From positions 1-64,000 of the forward strand of contig ML210236.1 in assembly GCA_004369085.1 (NCBI GenBank): a stretch of DNA of 64,000 nt. Direction: 5' to 3'. The position numbers and the translations under genes are program-made. This DNA is from Coprinopsis marcescibilis. Taxonomy: Eukaryota > Basidiomycota > Agaricomycetes > Agaricales > Psathyrellaceae. Shown here in pieces: positions 11,706 through 23,750 of this stretch; within the stretch, counting starts at the first letter, position 1; each line of letters opens with the position of its first letter. The notes beneath the pieces were generated by a model. That model worked only from the letters and a program-made list of their open reading frames with translations, did not search any database and was not told the DNA's origin.

Positions 11706-12421
11706 CTTGGTCAAGTTGTTTCGCATCCTAATGCTGTAGCAGTTGCAATATTTTCAAGTGCCAAGTTGTAAATTATAATTTCATACATTTTTACGTCTGC
11801 ATATTTCATTTTCGCAAAACAAACCGGTCAGAGGTACCATGAGGAGCGTTGACTTTAGGGTTAGGGTTAGAACGACAAACGAGCCAAAAAAAAGCCTGTC
11901 CAGCCAGAGTGGCCGGAGCAGGACAGGAAAATATTGAGACAGTGCATGAGGGAGTACCCCACACAAGCTGTAGCCACACTTTGTATGGACAAGGTCGCCG
12001 TGCTATGAAGTGTGTCCACAGCCCATAAACCCAGGTACATGAAGGGGCCTATGCCATCAAGGTAAGTATGAGTTGTTCAGGTGCAAAGGCCCAGCGTTTT
12101 ATACTCTGGCCAGGCGCACGGACCATTTAATATTTGGCTTTGTTAGGGCCGGTTCGTGCGCAACAGTCGTCTCGCATTTGATGGGAGTCTTGGCCTCGTC
12201 CATGTTTTCACAATTCTGCAGCGCGAGTGTCTCGTGTCTCTGACTATTTCAATCGCAAGTTTCATAAAGTGTCACGATAGGTATATATGTAAGGGCACTG
12301 ATGGAACGCATGTAGAGCCTGGAGCAGCCAGTCGTCAAGTCAATGATAGTAGGAGTCATGGACTAGTTGCTGTTTTTAGGTCTTTGGTAAGCTACGGACA
12401 AGCTACGAAGAGACCAAATTA
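11706..12421. other. Intergenic; short telomere-like motif
   Basis: 3' flanks of two convergent genes. Contains a TTAGGG-type motif at 11855-11870 and no coding signal. Confidence 0.4.
11855..11870 (+). repeat. Interstitial telomere-like motif
   Basis: TTAGGGTTAGGGTTAG, two and two-thirds units of the fungal telomere repeat, in an intergenic region. Too short to be a telomere; it may mark an old break repair or be chance. Confidence 0.6.
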
Positions 12422-15400
12422 TCAGTCAAGCGAAGTATTGCGCAGCAAGTCCACAACTTTTGTCCGGTTATTTTGGACGGCAAGCATAAGGGCCGTGCTG
12501 CCTTCAACGTCCCGAATTGAACAATCGATCCCTTCAACCTTTAGGAGTGTCGAAATCATCTCTGGGGTGCACCAGATGCTTTCCGTAGCATGTAATAGGG
12601 CTGTTCTCCCTCTGTTATCCGTCAAGTTGATGCCGGCCCCCAATCCTAGCCCTAGGAGTCGGTGCAATATCTTCATGTCTCTGCTGCTCGATGCACCCAT
12701 CAAAATCGTCGCCCCTTGTTCATCGACACACTGGATATCAACGCCTTCGACCTCGAGGAGAGCTTCTACGGTTTCATATGAATGAGATTTGACGGCATGC
12801 GCTAAGGCTGACCGATCGCTCAGGTCGCGAGCGTTGATGTCGAATTCAGCTAGCTGGAGCAATGAGCGGATAATTTCCTCCCTGCCAGACGATGCGGCCA
12901 CCATCAAAAGTGTCAAGCCCTCGGATGTCGTGTAATTGGTCGATACAGGGTCTACCTTGCGCAGAGTGTCGAATACCGCGATTCGATTGCTCGAGGTCGC
13001 ATACGCCAAAGCTGTTTTGCCTTCATTGTCCCTGGGATAAATATCGATTCTTTCGAGCCCAAGCAGGAGGGCTACAAGGTCATCGTGTCCCATCCCTGCC
13101 GCTATCATCAGAGGTGTTTTACCCTTGGCATCCACGCAGTTGTAGTCAGCTTTAGCCGCTAGCAACATCCTCGCAACCTCTACATTGTGATGAGCTGAGT
13201 ATGCCAGAGCTGTCCGTCCGTCCGCGTCTTTGGCGTTGATGTCCGGAGGGTTGTCATGTTTTAAGATGGTCTCCACGATCATCGGGGCGTCTCGATCTCG
13301 ATGAGACGAAGCAAACATCAAGATTGTAGTCCCGGATTTGTCCGCCGAGTTGATGTCAATTCCGGGGACTTGAAGTAGGGCCCAAACCGCTCCAGTGGAA
13401 GTCGTGCGCCAATCGAGGGAGGGAGTGTGCAAGGGCTGAAAGCCCCTCATTGTCCTTGGCATTGATGTCGAACGTTCCGTGCTTGAGAACGGTCATGACC
13501 GCCTCTGACTTGCCAGACCGTGCTGCACGCATCAACGAGTTGAAAGCGCCGTCCTCGTCTAAGTTAATGTCTGAAACCTTGAGCAAGGTTTCAATAATGT
13601 CGCTTCGACCTTGGTCCAATGCGTTATCAAGCGCGCCCCGCACATCGATATTCTTGGTCTGAAGCAGCATCTTAACAACATCGTGGTGACCTTGCTGTAT
13701 TGCATACGCAAGAGCTGTCTCCCCCTCCTCATTAACCGCGTTGACGTTGATCTCCTTCGCGTCCAGCAATGGTTGAAAGATGTCGCGTGGCCCATTTTGA
13801 GATGTGCAGGCCAAAGGGGTGTCGCTGGGCCAGCTTGTGGGTGCTCTGTCGGCCTCGCTCCCTCCTCTGGACAGTATGGCCTTGGCAACACCAACGTGGT
13901 GATTCTCCATAGCAGCCAACAGGGCCGTCTGTCCGCGCCAATCTGTCAAATTGGCGTCCACGGCATCCAGCCCAAGCAAAAACCTGACAACATCCTCGCT
14001 TCCTGCACTTGCTGCTAGGATCAAAGGAGTGGATCCGGAGGAAGTCCTACTGTTGAAGATATCGTAGTTTTGAAGCGTCGGAGTGCTGGCCCATCCTTCT
14101 GACTTCAACCTGTCAAAATATTCACGAATCCTATAGGCGGCGGCAACATGAATAGAATGAAGCCTTTCCAATGCAGTGAAACGATCGGCGTAGGGTGTGA
14201 TAGGTATCTGACCCCCGAAGTCTGGGACGGGGTACCAAAACAACGGATATTCTTTGATGTCGTCGAGAAACGCCAAAGCTGAATCAGGTATTATCCTGGA
14301 CTTTGTCGCGTGTATACCCCAATATTTGTAAGGGTAATCAACCATCGAAGTACGATTTCCTTTCAGCGATGCAAATCTGTCCCATATTTCCTGATCATTG
14401 TCAGAGCCTTGGGTCGACGCATCGTGGAATCCGTAGTGTCGAAGGAATGTTATGCAGGTGGAGGCGATCAAGGCATGTGGATCGTCTGACGGGTAGTGTA
14501 GCTCGAAGTTGTTGTTTAGATATTCGGCTGCACTGTAGTCTTTTAAAGGTTCAATGCCAAGACCTAAATCACGAAAGATGGACAACTTACGAACGAAGCG
14601 GACAAATTTTCTCTCTCCATTAAGCCAATGGGTAGTTGCCTCAACTTGGACTAAGCCACAGCACAGCGATAGGGTAGAGTCGATATCAGCTGACTCCAGT
14701 TTATCATTGAACCGGAACGCCTCTGGGCACACAGACACTGCGAGCACCAAATCTTCGATCTTCAATGGCACATAAGCATATGTGACCCAGATGAGCACTC
14801 GTTTAACAAGGTCCGCTTCATGCTTCGGCAATGCCTTGATGCGTGAGATGGTGGCCTCATACATCGCCTCTATCCCTCGTGGGAGACCTTGCAAGGCCTT
14901 TCGCACTTCACTTTCGCTGGTACACCCCTTGAGCGTATCGAGTTGAAGCGAAGCCAGAAGAAACCTGTCAAAAGGGTAAGTGAACCGGGACGCGCTCATC
15001 AAAATTATGTACTTGCATCCCTGATGATTTCGAGCCTACCGTTGAGACGATTTCAGCCTTCAGCACCGCGTTATTGGCGAGCAGCCTGCGAAGCGCCGTT
15101 ATTCGGCGGATCTTGTGGTCGATGAGGAGGGCGATGTCAGAATCTGAGGCGATTATTGTCATGAACTGAGCGGTGGGTACTATATCCTTCAAGGAGTCCA
15201 GCGGGCGAGAGGTGATGAAGAAGTTGATAGGAAGGGATGTCAACACGTCCAACAGGTCGACTTGAATGTCTGATCCGGCCTCGTCCAGACCATCCAAGAC
15301 GCATAAGATTTGCTTGAAGAAGCCAGAGGACGCGATCTGCTTCAATAAATCAACTACCTCAGCCTCGGATGGTCGTGTTTTCTCTCTTGTGTGTCGCTCG

Positions 15401-16196
15401 TAGAGCGCTTTTACAAAAGGCAGGACTTGAGGGTGACGTTCGAGAAGTTGGCGGAGAATGGCCATGAGTATGTCGATAACCATCAGCTTCTCCGTGTAGC
15501 GACAAAAGGCAAACACCAGGCAAATGTCGTTTGATTTATTAGCAAGTTGATCGAGGTACTCGATTACGATGGACCTTCGATTATCCCTATGTAAGAAATT
15601 GAGAATGTAAGTGGGGATATGAGCTTACGCGATGACCGTTTTGCCAGCTCCAGCTGCGAATGCAGATTAAACCTCGCTCGGTATATAGCATTAGGAGTTC
15701 TGGTACTCACGCATCCCTGTCCCCCAGAGTATCCCCCCTAATCGATTCTTCAACCAGTTCCTAAACCATTCACTGCTCAAAACCCAGTGTCCCGTGTTTG
15801 GCGTTCTCTTCGCCAAGTTTTTGGCCAAGATATTCCGAAAGTTGATTTTACTCAGCCATTCTAAGATTCTGTATAGCAATTCTGCAACGTCCTATCAGCG
15901 TCGCATAACATATGAATGGATTTGAACTTTGACGCACGTTCATCGTCAGTAGATGCGGATGCGGATGTATTGTATGTGATATTCACGTCCCTTCCAGCGG
16001 CCGTGATTGAGCTGTTGCTGAACTGCGCATCCTGAGCACCCTGCAGTACTTGAAGACCAGAGGCATTGGTCCCGCTCCTCCATGTGTAGTACTGTAGAGG
16101 GTCGTTGGCAACCTGTGAAAGCAGCTTCAGCACCAATTCACACTGTGGTGTGTCCATGTGGAGATGGCTGACCGGTGTCGAGAGGCTGGATCCCAT
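12422..16196 (-). CDS. NACHT-ankyrin STAND (NLR-like) protein, frameshifted copy A
   Basis: Fungal STAND protein: N-terminal domain, NACHT nucleotide-binding switch, ankyrin sensor. Exons (minus strand): 15938-16196, 15711-15881, 15629-15653, 15017-15574, 14591-14964 and 14539-12422. The N-terminus MGSSLST fits an N-myristoylation site; a conserved SSITAAGRDVNI motif follows near residue 60. Walker A is GMPGAGKT (142-149), Walker B CVLDGLDE, and a FVRFVHYSAAEYL block ends the NACHT part. About fifteen ankyrin repeats follow. The intron at 14965-15016 has a GC donor (GCAAGT). Compared with copy B, one extra base in the CTCCCTCCCTC tract (13415-13426) shifts the frame, so translation would stop at 13356 after about 856 residues and lose roughly 310 residues of ankyrin repeats, which remain open in the next frame down to 12422. 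Role in the family: non-self or allorecognition and immune-like signalling; here inferred. Could be a pseudogene or carry an assembly indel. Confidence 0.85.
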
Positions 16197-16664
16197 CCCT
16201 TGAGTCCGACCACCTTGCAGTTGAAATGAGAGAAGAAGCAGAGAGCAAAGCCGTGCATACCCCTGATTGCAGTGCCACCACCACCGTACTAGGTAATACC
16301 CACCCCACGGTATTATCGACCCAACCGCGACCCAGAATTCAGGCTCTGAGGCCTCTCAGCCTCTGGTCCCAGTTCTTCAGGTTGAATACAGTACTCTTTT
16401 TGAGCGTAATTACTCGTGTACTCATTTCTATATTCATTTTGTAAGTCGCAGCGACTGTCTTCCTTGCGAAGAACTTAAGGGTGGAGCATCAAGTTTTCCA
16501 AAGTTAAAGTTTTGGTAAAGACATGAAAGTAAGCACGCTGGAACACATGCGTAGTACAAGCAATGAAGAAAAAGGAGCCCATCTCAACATGACCGGCCAT
16601 TAACAATATACATACATCTTTCTGCTACGACAACCGGAACCACATCGCTCGAGGGTTGAGGCTG
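16197..16664. other. Intergenic; promoter side of STAND gene A
   Basis: No coding evidence. This is the upstream region of the minus-strand STAND gene and the 3' side of the next minus-strand gene. Confidence 0.4.
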
Positions 16665-18401
16665 CTACATTGTCCCGCTATCAAGCACACAATCTCCAGC
16701 TCCGAGCCGCTTCTCCCTGTCCCCTGACTCGGCTTGGCAGTTGCACTCGCTCCCTTCCTTGTCTTTGGAGTCGCCGTCGTGATCGTCGTCACCCTTGTTC
16801 TCGTTGTACTCGTGCTTCCATGTGCCATCCTCCCTTACAGCAACGGCCACAGTCGCACCAGACATTATACCTCCAGCACCAGCACCGGTGGCAAGGACGG
16901 TACCATCACCAGAACCACTAAAGAACCCACCCGGCCCCGTGCCAGGAACGACAAATGGATCAGATGTCGGAGTAAACGGGAGGGTGACGACTTGGAGGGT
17001 AGGTGCATGAGGTAGCAGGCGCATGCGCCAGCGGGGTGCGTCAGGAGATAGGGGCAATTTGAATTCCCCGTTGGACGTGGGGAAGCTATGGGGAGGCGGG
17101 GAGGGGGCCTGGCTGCACGTGGTGGAGGAGGCGCTTTGGGAGAGATTGGAGCGGGAGAGGGTGCTGGGGGAGGTGGAAGGATTGGCCATGTTCGATGTGT
17201 TGGATGCGGCGGAGAGGGGGGATCGAGTGTACACATGCGGGAAGGGGTAGGGGAAGTAGACAGCCGCAGTGGAGAAGGCGGAGGATCCAGAGTTGGCTGA
17301 ACCAGTGCGTGGTTGTTGCGCGAAGAATAAGGGGGATGTGGGAGAGTTGGCTGATCCGGAACCTGGGGATGTAAAAGAGTTGGGGACAAAGAGAGTTCCT
17401 GCTTGGATGCAGTTGAGGAGGTCCAAGGCTGTCTTGCCCGACAAAGATGAAGAGGTGCTCAAGCTGGTCGTTCTGCTGCTGCCACTGGACCCGGTAGGGG
17501 AGGGCTTGGAAGCAGTGGCTCCTGCCTTCTGCTCAACCGTTCTCACACCACACTTGAAAGGCGGACCGAGAGAGTTTAGGGAGGGTACAGTTTGGAGAAA
17601 CCTGTGATTCTGCTCGTCATAGACCTGTTCGAGTACCATATTGGCAGGTGTGACATTGAATCTGAGAGTGAGGTCCAGGTCGAGCGGGCTTGGTGCCATC
17701 GTGTGGAGACGCGAGAATCCTTTGAGCGAACGCGACGACATCGAAGATGTACGCGAATGGGCACTGGCAGGGGAAGCGGTGGTGGATGACGACTGTGGAA
17801 AAGGTGTGAGTTTCAAGCTGGGGCGAGGAGGAGGGGTAGATTGGCGGTATGCGCGGAGAGGGTGAGGGTCGGCTTTCCATTGGAGGAACCCATCTCTGTC
17901 GACCACCAATTTACCGGGAGGCTTGCGCGGGTTATGTAGGTGGAATTCGAATGTGTTTGAGTGTGATTCGACGTGAATATGAGGGTGCGAAGGCAAGACT
18001 GGGCTGGCATCGTCGAAAGGCCTCAACATGCTCTGGCGTTCGGAACTAAGGATATTGGGCGGGGACGATATGTCGCATTTGAGGTAGGAGCTGATAGGGG
18101 CGCTGGGGAGGAGAGGTGTTGAGAGTGCATTGTTCACGCAGGATAAAACCTGCTCCGTAGATGGTATCCCGCCTTGGACTGCTGACGCTGCGTCACCCAA
18201 TCCACTCAATAATCGAAGGTACTCAGCGCCTGCAGCTTGCGTTCTGGGATCTACAGCGGGTATGTTTCCCTGTAACAGATGTTGTGAGCATTCAGAATGC
18301 GGTAAATTGAGGTTTCAAGCATACAAAGTTGGAAGATAGCTTGAGTGGCCTGGATATCCGAACGTCATCGCGCTTTGCGTTGGCAAATCGACTGCGACCA
18401 T
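16665..18401 (-). CDS. Ser/Pro-rich protein of unknown function, about 551 aa
   Basis: A long open frame (1.5 kb without stop) on the minus strand. My model has exon 1 at 18325-18401 and exon 2 at 16665-18243, which gives an ATG start and stays in frame. I do not recognise the protein. Residues 70-130 look the most ordered (HIHVESHSNTFEFHLHN, then GKLVVDRDGFLQWKAD), and a second ordered stretch LDLDLTLRFNVTPANMVLEQ lies near residue 210. The rest is low-complexity Ser/Thr/Pro, with a Gly-rich segment and a charged tail containing two cysteines. No signal peptide or membrane segment is visible. It sits between the two duplicated STAND genes and on the same strand, but nothing shows a functional link. 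The start exon is the least certain part. Confidence 0.5.
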
Positions 18402-19109
18402 AACAATCCTTCATTTGTATCGACATTAGTGCCAAGATTCCCAATACTCGAGTTTCGGACGGGGATCTAGACTGGGTAAGATATCGCTTTGCTTGAGGGA
18501 CGTGTGTTAAGCTGGAGGACGCGAAGAGGTTAAACCTTCAGCCTTGAGGGAGAAAGGAGACCTGCAAGAGACATGGGTGGCCCTTTGGCCGCTCCCTGTA
18601 CCCTTAAGTGTAAAAAAAGCATTCCTTCCACCGAAAGACTGCGATCCTAACCAAGGAAGTGGCCAGTCTCGCTTGAATCACCGTCTACATGTTCCCAAAG
18701 TCATTCAGTCCCCTTTAGAGCTTGACACCCTTTGTAGTTTTCCTTTGAGTAAAATGTAGACATGTAGATTGTGACAGGTCGAAGCGAACATAAGGGTAAA
18801 AAGTCGAGGATGTGGGGGTTGGGACAAAGGCATCCTTGATGCGGAAGAGGCTGTGCCAAGTGTCTCCCAGGCACAAAGAAATTGCGTCACCCAAAACACC
18901 CGATATTGCTTTTAGAGGCTCATTTAGCTCAGCTCTAAATGGAGAGTCAACGGGTCTGAGGGGACAGTATCTTCAATAGAATTATAGATGGTAAAGAAGT
19001 CATTGTCGTAGACTCGAATGTATCTGGAAAATATAGGACACAAGCCCTAATCGCCTCATTCAAAATGAAAAGCTGTCAAATTTTAAAGTAGTAGTAACAA
19101 ACAAAATAG
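18402..19109. other. Intergenic, no feature seen
   Basis: Short unsupported frames only, between the Ser/Pro-rich gene start and the 3' end of STAND gene B. Confidence 0.4.
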
Positions 19110-22100
19110 CTAGTCACATACTTTACGCAACAGTTCGACAACTAGTTCCATGTTTTCGCCTATCGCAAACTCTAGAGGAGTCCTGACGTTGATATCACGG
19201 ACCGAACAATCGATTCCATCGACCTTGAGGAGTGCCGAGACAACATCTGGATTATCCCAACGATTTGCAGCAGCATGGAAAAGTGCTGTCCTGCAGTCAA
19301 CATCCAGCGCGTTGATGCTGGCTCCCAGTCCAAGGGCCAGAAATCGGTGCACCATCCGCAAGTTACCAACCCTCGACGCACCCATCAAAAGTGTCCTCCC
19401 TTGTCCATCGACGCATTGGACATCAACGCCTTCCACCTCGAGCAAAGCCTCTACGGCGTCGTATGACCCAGAGTCTACGGCATAGGTGAGGGCCGTACAG
19501 CCGCTCAGGTCCCGGGCGTTGACGTCGAGCTCCGCTAGACGGAGGATTGAGCGGATTCTTGCTACATTCCCGGACTGTGCAGCCAGCATCAAAAAGGTCA
19601 ACCCTTTAGACGTCCTATAATCGGCCGATACGGAATCCACACTGAGCAGAGTGTTGAAGGCGTTGCCCGAGCGACTCGAGGCCGCATGCGCCAAAGCCGT
19701 TTGCGATTTATTGTCCCTGGAACGAACGTTGATTCCCTCGAGCTGAAGCAACAGTCCCACGATGTCACCGCGCCCATTCTTCGCCGCCAGCATCAAAGGT
19801 GTACGACCCTTGGAGTCCACGCAATTATAGTCAAGCCCCTCAGCCTCTACCAGCATCTTCGCAACCTCTGCGTTCGCATACGATGACATCGCGTACGCCA
19901 GAGCCGTCCGTCCCTTCACATCTTTGGCGTTGAGGGCGGGGTTGCCAAATTTGAGTACGGTCTCCACAATTCTCGTGACATCCCCTTGATGCTGCGAGGC
20001 GAGCATCAAGATTGTAGTCCCAGAATTATCAACTGAGTTGAGGTCTATGTCGGGAAGTTGCAATAGGACCTCCGCGGCGCCGGTGGGGAGCAATGGATTG
20101 AAAAGGGCATGTGTGAGGGCGGAGCAACCTTCTTCATCCTTGGCGTTGACGTCGAATGTTCCGTGTTGGAGAACGGTGATGAGGGCTTCTGATTGACCAG
20201 ACCTTGCAACACGCATCAACGAGTTGAAAGGACTCCCCTGGTCCAAACCAACCCCATCAATCTGGAGCAAGGTTCTTATCACATCGTTTTGACCTTCGTC
20301 CAAGGCTTTATTAAGGGTACCACGGACGTCCACACCCTTGGTCTGTGCCAGAATCCTGACTGTATCGTGGTGACCATATCCTGCTGCCAGCGAAAGAGCT
20401 GTCCTCCCACCAAAGTCTGCCCCATTGACGTCGATCCCTTCCACTTCCAGAAGAAGTTGAACGATCTCGCATTTCCTTGAAGACGACGCAAGCGCCAGAG
20501 CGGTGTACCCTGGCTTGCGAGCTCTGTTGACGTCAACCCCTCCTCTGATCAATATAGCTCTGACGAGATCGGCGCGACCGTTGCCCACAGCAGCGAACAA
20601 TGCCGTCTCTCCGTTCTCATCCGCTAAACTGCCATCCACTTCCTCCTCCCCAAGCAGAAACATGACAACTTCCTCCATTCCCGCCCTCGCCGCTAATATC
20701 AAAGGAGTAGATCCGTCAGAAGCTCTGCTATTGAGTATATCCTGCCATGCTTGAGGTTTGCCCACTGTCGCGCATCGCTCCGAGCGTAAGCTGTCGAAAT
20801 ATTCCTGGATACCGTAAATGGCGGCAACGTGAATAGGTTGAAAGCGTTCCACTGCACAGTAATCCAGGTGCGGTCCCGAAGGTAGATACCGGAGGAGTGT
20901 TGATATGTTGCCGAAGGAGTCGTAAAAGGCCGGATATTCCTCGCACTCCCCGAGGAAACTCAAGACCAAGGGAGGTAGTGACCTGGACTTCTTCGCGTGC
21001 AGACCCCAACATCGATATGCATAATCAGCCATTGAAGTTCGCCCAGTACGGAGAGATGCAAATACGTTCCATAGTGCCTTGACATCGGTACATCCTAGAG
21101 CCGACACATCGTGGAATCGGTAGTATCGCAGAAATTTTATGCAGGTGGAGGTGATGAAGGCGTGTGGATCGTCTGGATAATGTAGCTCGAACGTCTTGAC
21201 CATATATTCGGCTGCGCTGTAATCTTCAAGCTAAATCAGTGTCTAGGCATAAACAGACGTAGGAGATGTAAAACGTACGAACAAAGCGAACCACGTTGGA
21301 CACTGTGTCCTTAGATTTGATTTCCTCTACTTCGATAAGCCCGCAGCACAGGGACAAAATAGTGTCCATATCGACGCGCTTCACTTTGTCGTCGATCCGG
21401 AGCGTATCTGGGCACACAGATATCGCAAGCGTTAATTCTTCAGGAGTCAATGGCCACCGAGAATAAGTAACCCAGATGAGCACCCGCTTCACAAGGTCCG
21501 CTTCGTTCTTAGAGACCGCCTTGATGCGCATCATGGTCGCGTCATACATCGCGTCTATCCCTAGCGGAAGACCTTTCAGGGCCTGTCGTACATCGCTTTC
21601 GTTGGTGCATCCTGAGAGCATATCAAGCTGGAGCGAAGCCAGCAAGAACCTATCGAAAATGTAACCGAAGCTGGACAGATTAACTGTTAATATGAACTCA
21701 CATCCCGGATGACTTTGTAGTGATCGTCGACACGACTTCAGCCTTCAACGCCGGGTCGGTGGCGACCAACCTGCGAAGCGCTGATATCCGACGTATCTTC
21801 TGATCGATAAGCAGGGCTATGTCAGGATCTGAGGCGATTATTGTGATGAACCGGGCAGTGGGCACGAGATCTTTCAATGAGTCCAACGGGCGAGAGGTGA
21901 TGAAGAAGTTGATGGGAAGGGAGGTCACTACGTCCAACAGGTCAACTTGAATGTCTGATCCAGCCTCGTCCAGACCATCCAAGACGCAGAATATTTGCTT
22001 GAAAGAGCCAGAGGATAAGATCTGCCTCAGCAAGTCAACGACCTCAGCTTCTGATGGTCGTGTCTTCTCTCGTGTGTGTCGTTCGTACATCGCCTTCACG

Positions 22101-22854
22101 AACGGTAGGACTTGGGGATGGCGCTCAAGAAGCTGACGGAGGAGGGCTGTGAGTATATCGATAACCCGAAGTCGCTCTGTGTAGCGACAAAAAGCGAACA
22201 GGAGGCAAATTCCACTTGAATCCTTGGTGAGTCGCTCGAGGTATTCGATCACGATGCACCTACAAGGGTAAGAGGGACATCTTCTAAAAAATAGCAAGAA
22301 GAGCTTACGCGACAACCGTCTTCCCAGCTCCAGCTGAGGTCGTGGATTAGATCTAGGTCAATCTCTTGAGGAATTTGAACTCACGCATCCCTGTTCCCCA
22401 GATTGTCCCCCCTAGCAACTCCTCCAACCAATCTCTGAACCAATCGCTACCCAGAACCAATTGTCCCGTATTCGGTGTCCGCTTCGCCAGATTCTCCGAC
22501 AAGATATCACGAAAGTTGATTAAACTCAACCATTCCAGTATTTTTGATAACAGTTCTGAGTAAAGTTGGTCAGAGTTAAGTGTCGTCGTGGGGGTGAAGA
22601 TTTGGCGCACCATCGTCCGCAATTGCGATGGGTGCAAGCGTATGGTATGATATATGCACGTCTCTTCCAGCAGCCGTGAGTGTACTGTGGTTGAACTGCA
22701 GCCCTTGAGCCCCCTGCATTACATGAGAACCAGAGGCATTGGATGCTCCCCCTCGATTAGCGTGCTCCACATGGTCGATGGCAACCTTTAGATTCTGTCT
22801 TCTGTCTTTACCGACTCGGAAGTGACGCACTGGCGTCGAAATACTTGATCCCAT
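19110..22854 (-). CDS. NACHT-ankyrin STAND (NLR-like) protein, intact copy B, 1160 aa
   Basis: Intact paralogue of the gene at 12422-16196. Exons (minus strand): 22611-22854, 22385-22555, 22309-22333, 21702-22259, 21279-21649 and 19110-21223; three of these (171, 25 and 558 nt) have exactly the same length in copy A. N-terminus MGSSIST again fits myristoylation; STLTAAGRDVHISY follows. Walker A GMPGAGKT is at 137-144, split by the small 25-nt exon; Walker B is CVLDGLDE; a TSRPLDSLKDL sensor-like motif follows. The NACHT part ends in FVHYSAAEYM, and the last 680 residues are tandem ankyrin repeats of the type NAKDxxGRTALAYA. In the family, ATP binding drives oligomerisation after the repeat domain senses a ligand. 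The N-terminal effector class is not one I can name. All introns are GT-AG. Confidence 0.9.
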
Positions 22855-23750
22855 CCTTCATCTGAGTGTGGTCGAGGAAACCTAGAAGGGAGATCGATGA
22901 GAAGAGAAACCAGCGGGGGCGTCGTAAGAATACCAGGCATCATTGATAATGTCCCATGTGACATTCTATGCCGAGAGCAGCCTTCAAGTTTCAAGTTTCA
23001 AGCTTCAAGTTCAAACTCTCACTGCGGCGTCAGCATATCCCGCGAGACTGTTCAGCACACATTAGTCTGTGTGGTACTCGTCGAGCTGGGCTGTCAGAAT
23101 GAGGACGCGATTGACGTTCTGAAGGGAGGAATGTATGCAATGCTCACTGGCAAACAGAGGAATAACTGCGCAGAATTCGTATAGACGCATTATTAGCAGA
23201 TTTGGATTTTATATAGTAGATCCTAAAGAAAAGCAGACAGTAAGCACGCGAAAGTGCCCGTCGTCGTTGATAATGCCTGAGATAGCGAGTTTAAATTGTT
23301 CGGCGGGAGCCACTCCTTCGGCACTTACCGAACTCTCTTTCTCACACTCATTAGTGAGGTCGCGTCCGAAACGATCGGACGCACTGCCAGTGGCAATTGG
23401 GCTGTGAGTCGTGTCTTCAACCACTTGAAATACTCAGGGCGGAGGTCTACTTGAGGGAACAAACCGGAAATATTACAGCAAAAGAACTAGTACATTAGAA
23501 AAGTACTGTTCATTACATCTGCTCAAAGCCAAATACAAAGCCAGCAACTCAATTTATCTACTTAGCTCGCAAGTACAGGTATTACAGCGATAAGAAATTT
23601 ATAAAAACGTTCAACAGATGTACAACGACACCGAATCAGAAGGAAGAAACCTGCAGGACAAGTTGGCATATTATTTATGATACCACCTATAAATTATTAA
23701 ATTTCAACCAAGCCCAATCTACAGTCTCTTTAAGCCACAAAAAGGCTGAT
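22855..23750. other. Intergenic; promoter of STAND gene B and 3' flank of laccase 1
   Basis: Contains a short imperfect TTCAAG array at about 22983-23014, roughly 130 bases upstream of the STAND gene start. The part from 23440 to 23750 is AT-rich 3' flank of the laccase gene. No coding signal. Confidence 0.4.

Noticed and set aside
12156..12785. 209-codon plus-strand open frame
   Set aside because: Lies antisense to the ankyrin repeats of STAND copy A; codon structure there explains the open frame.
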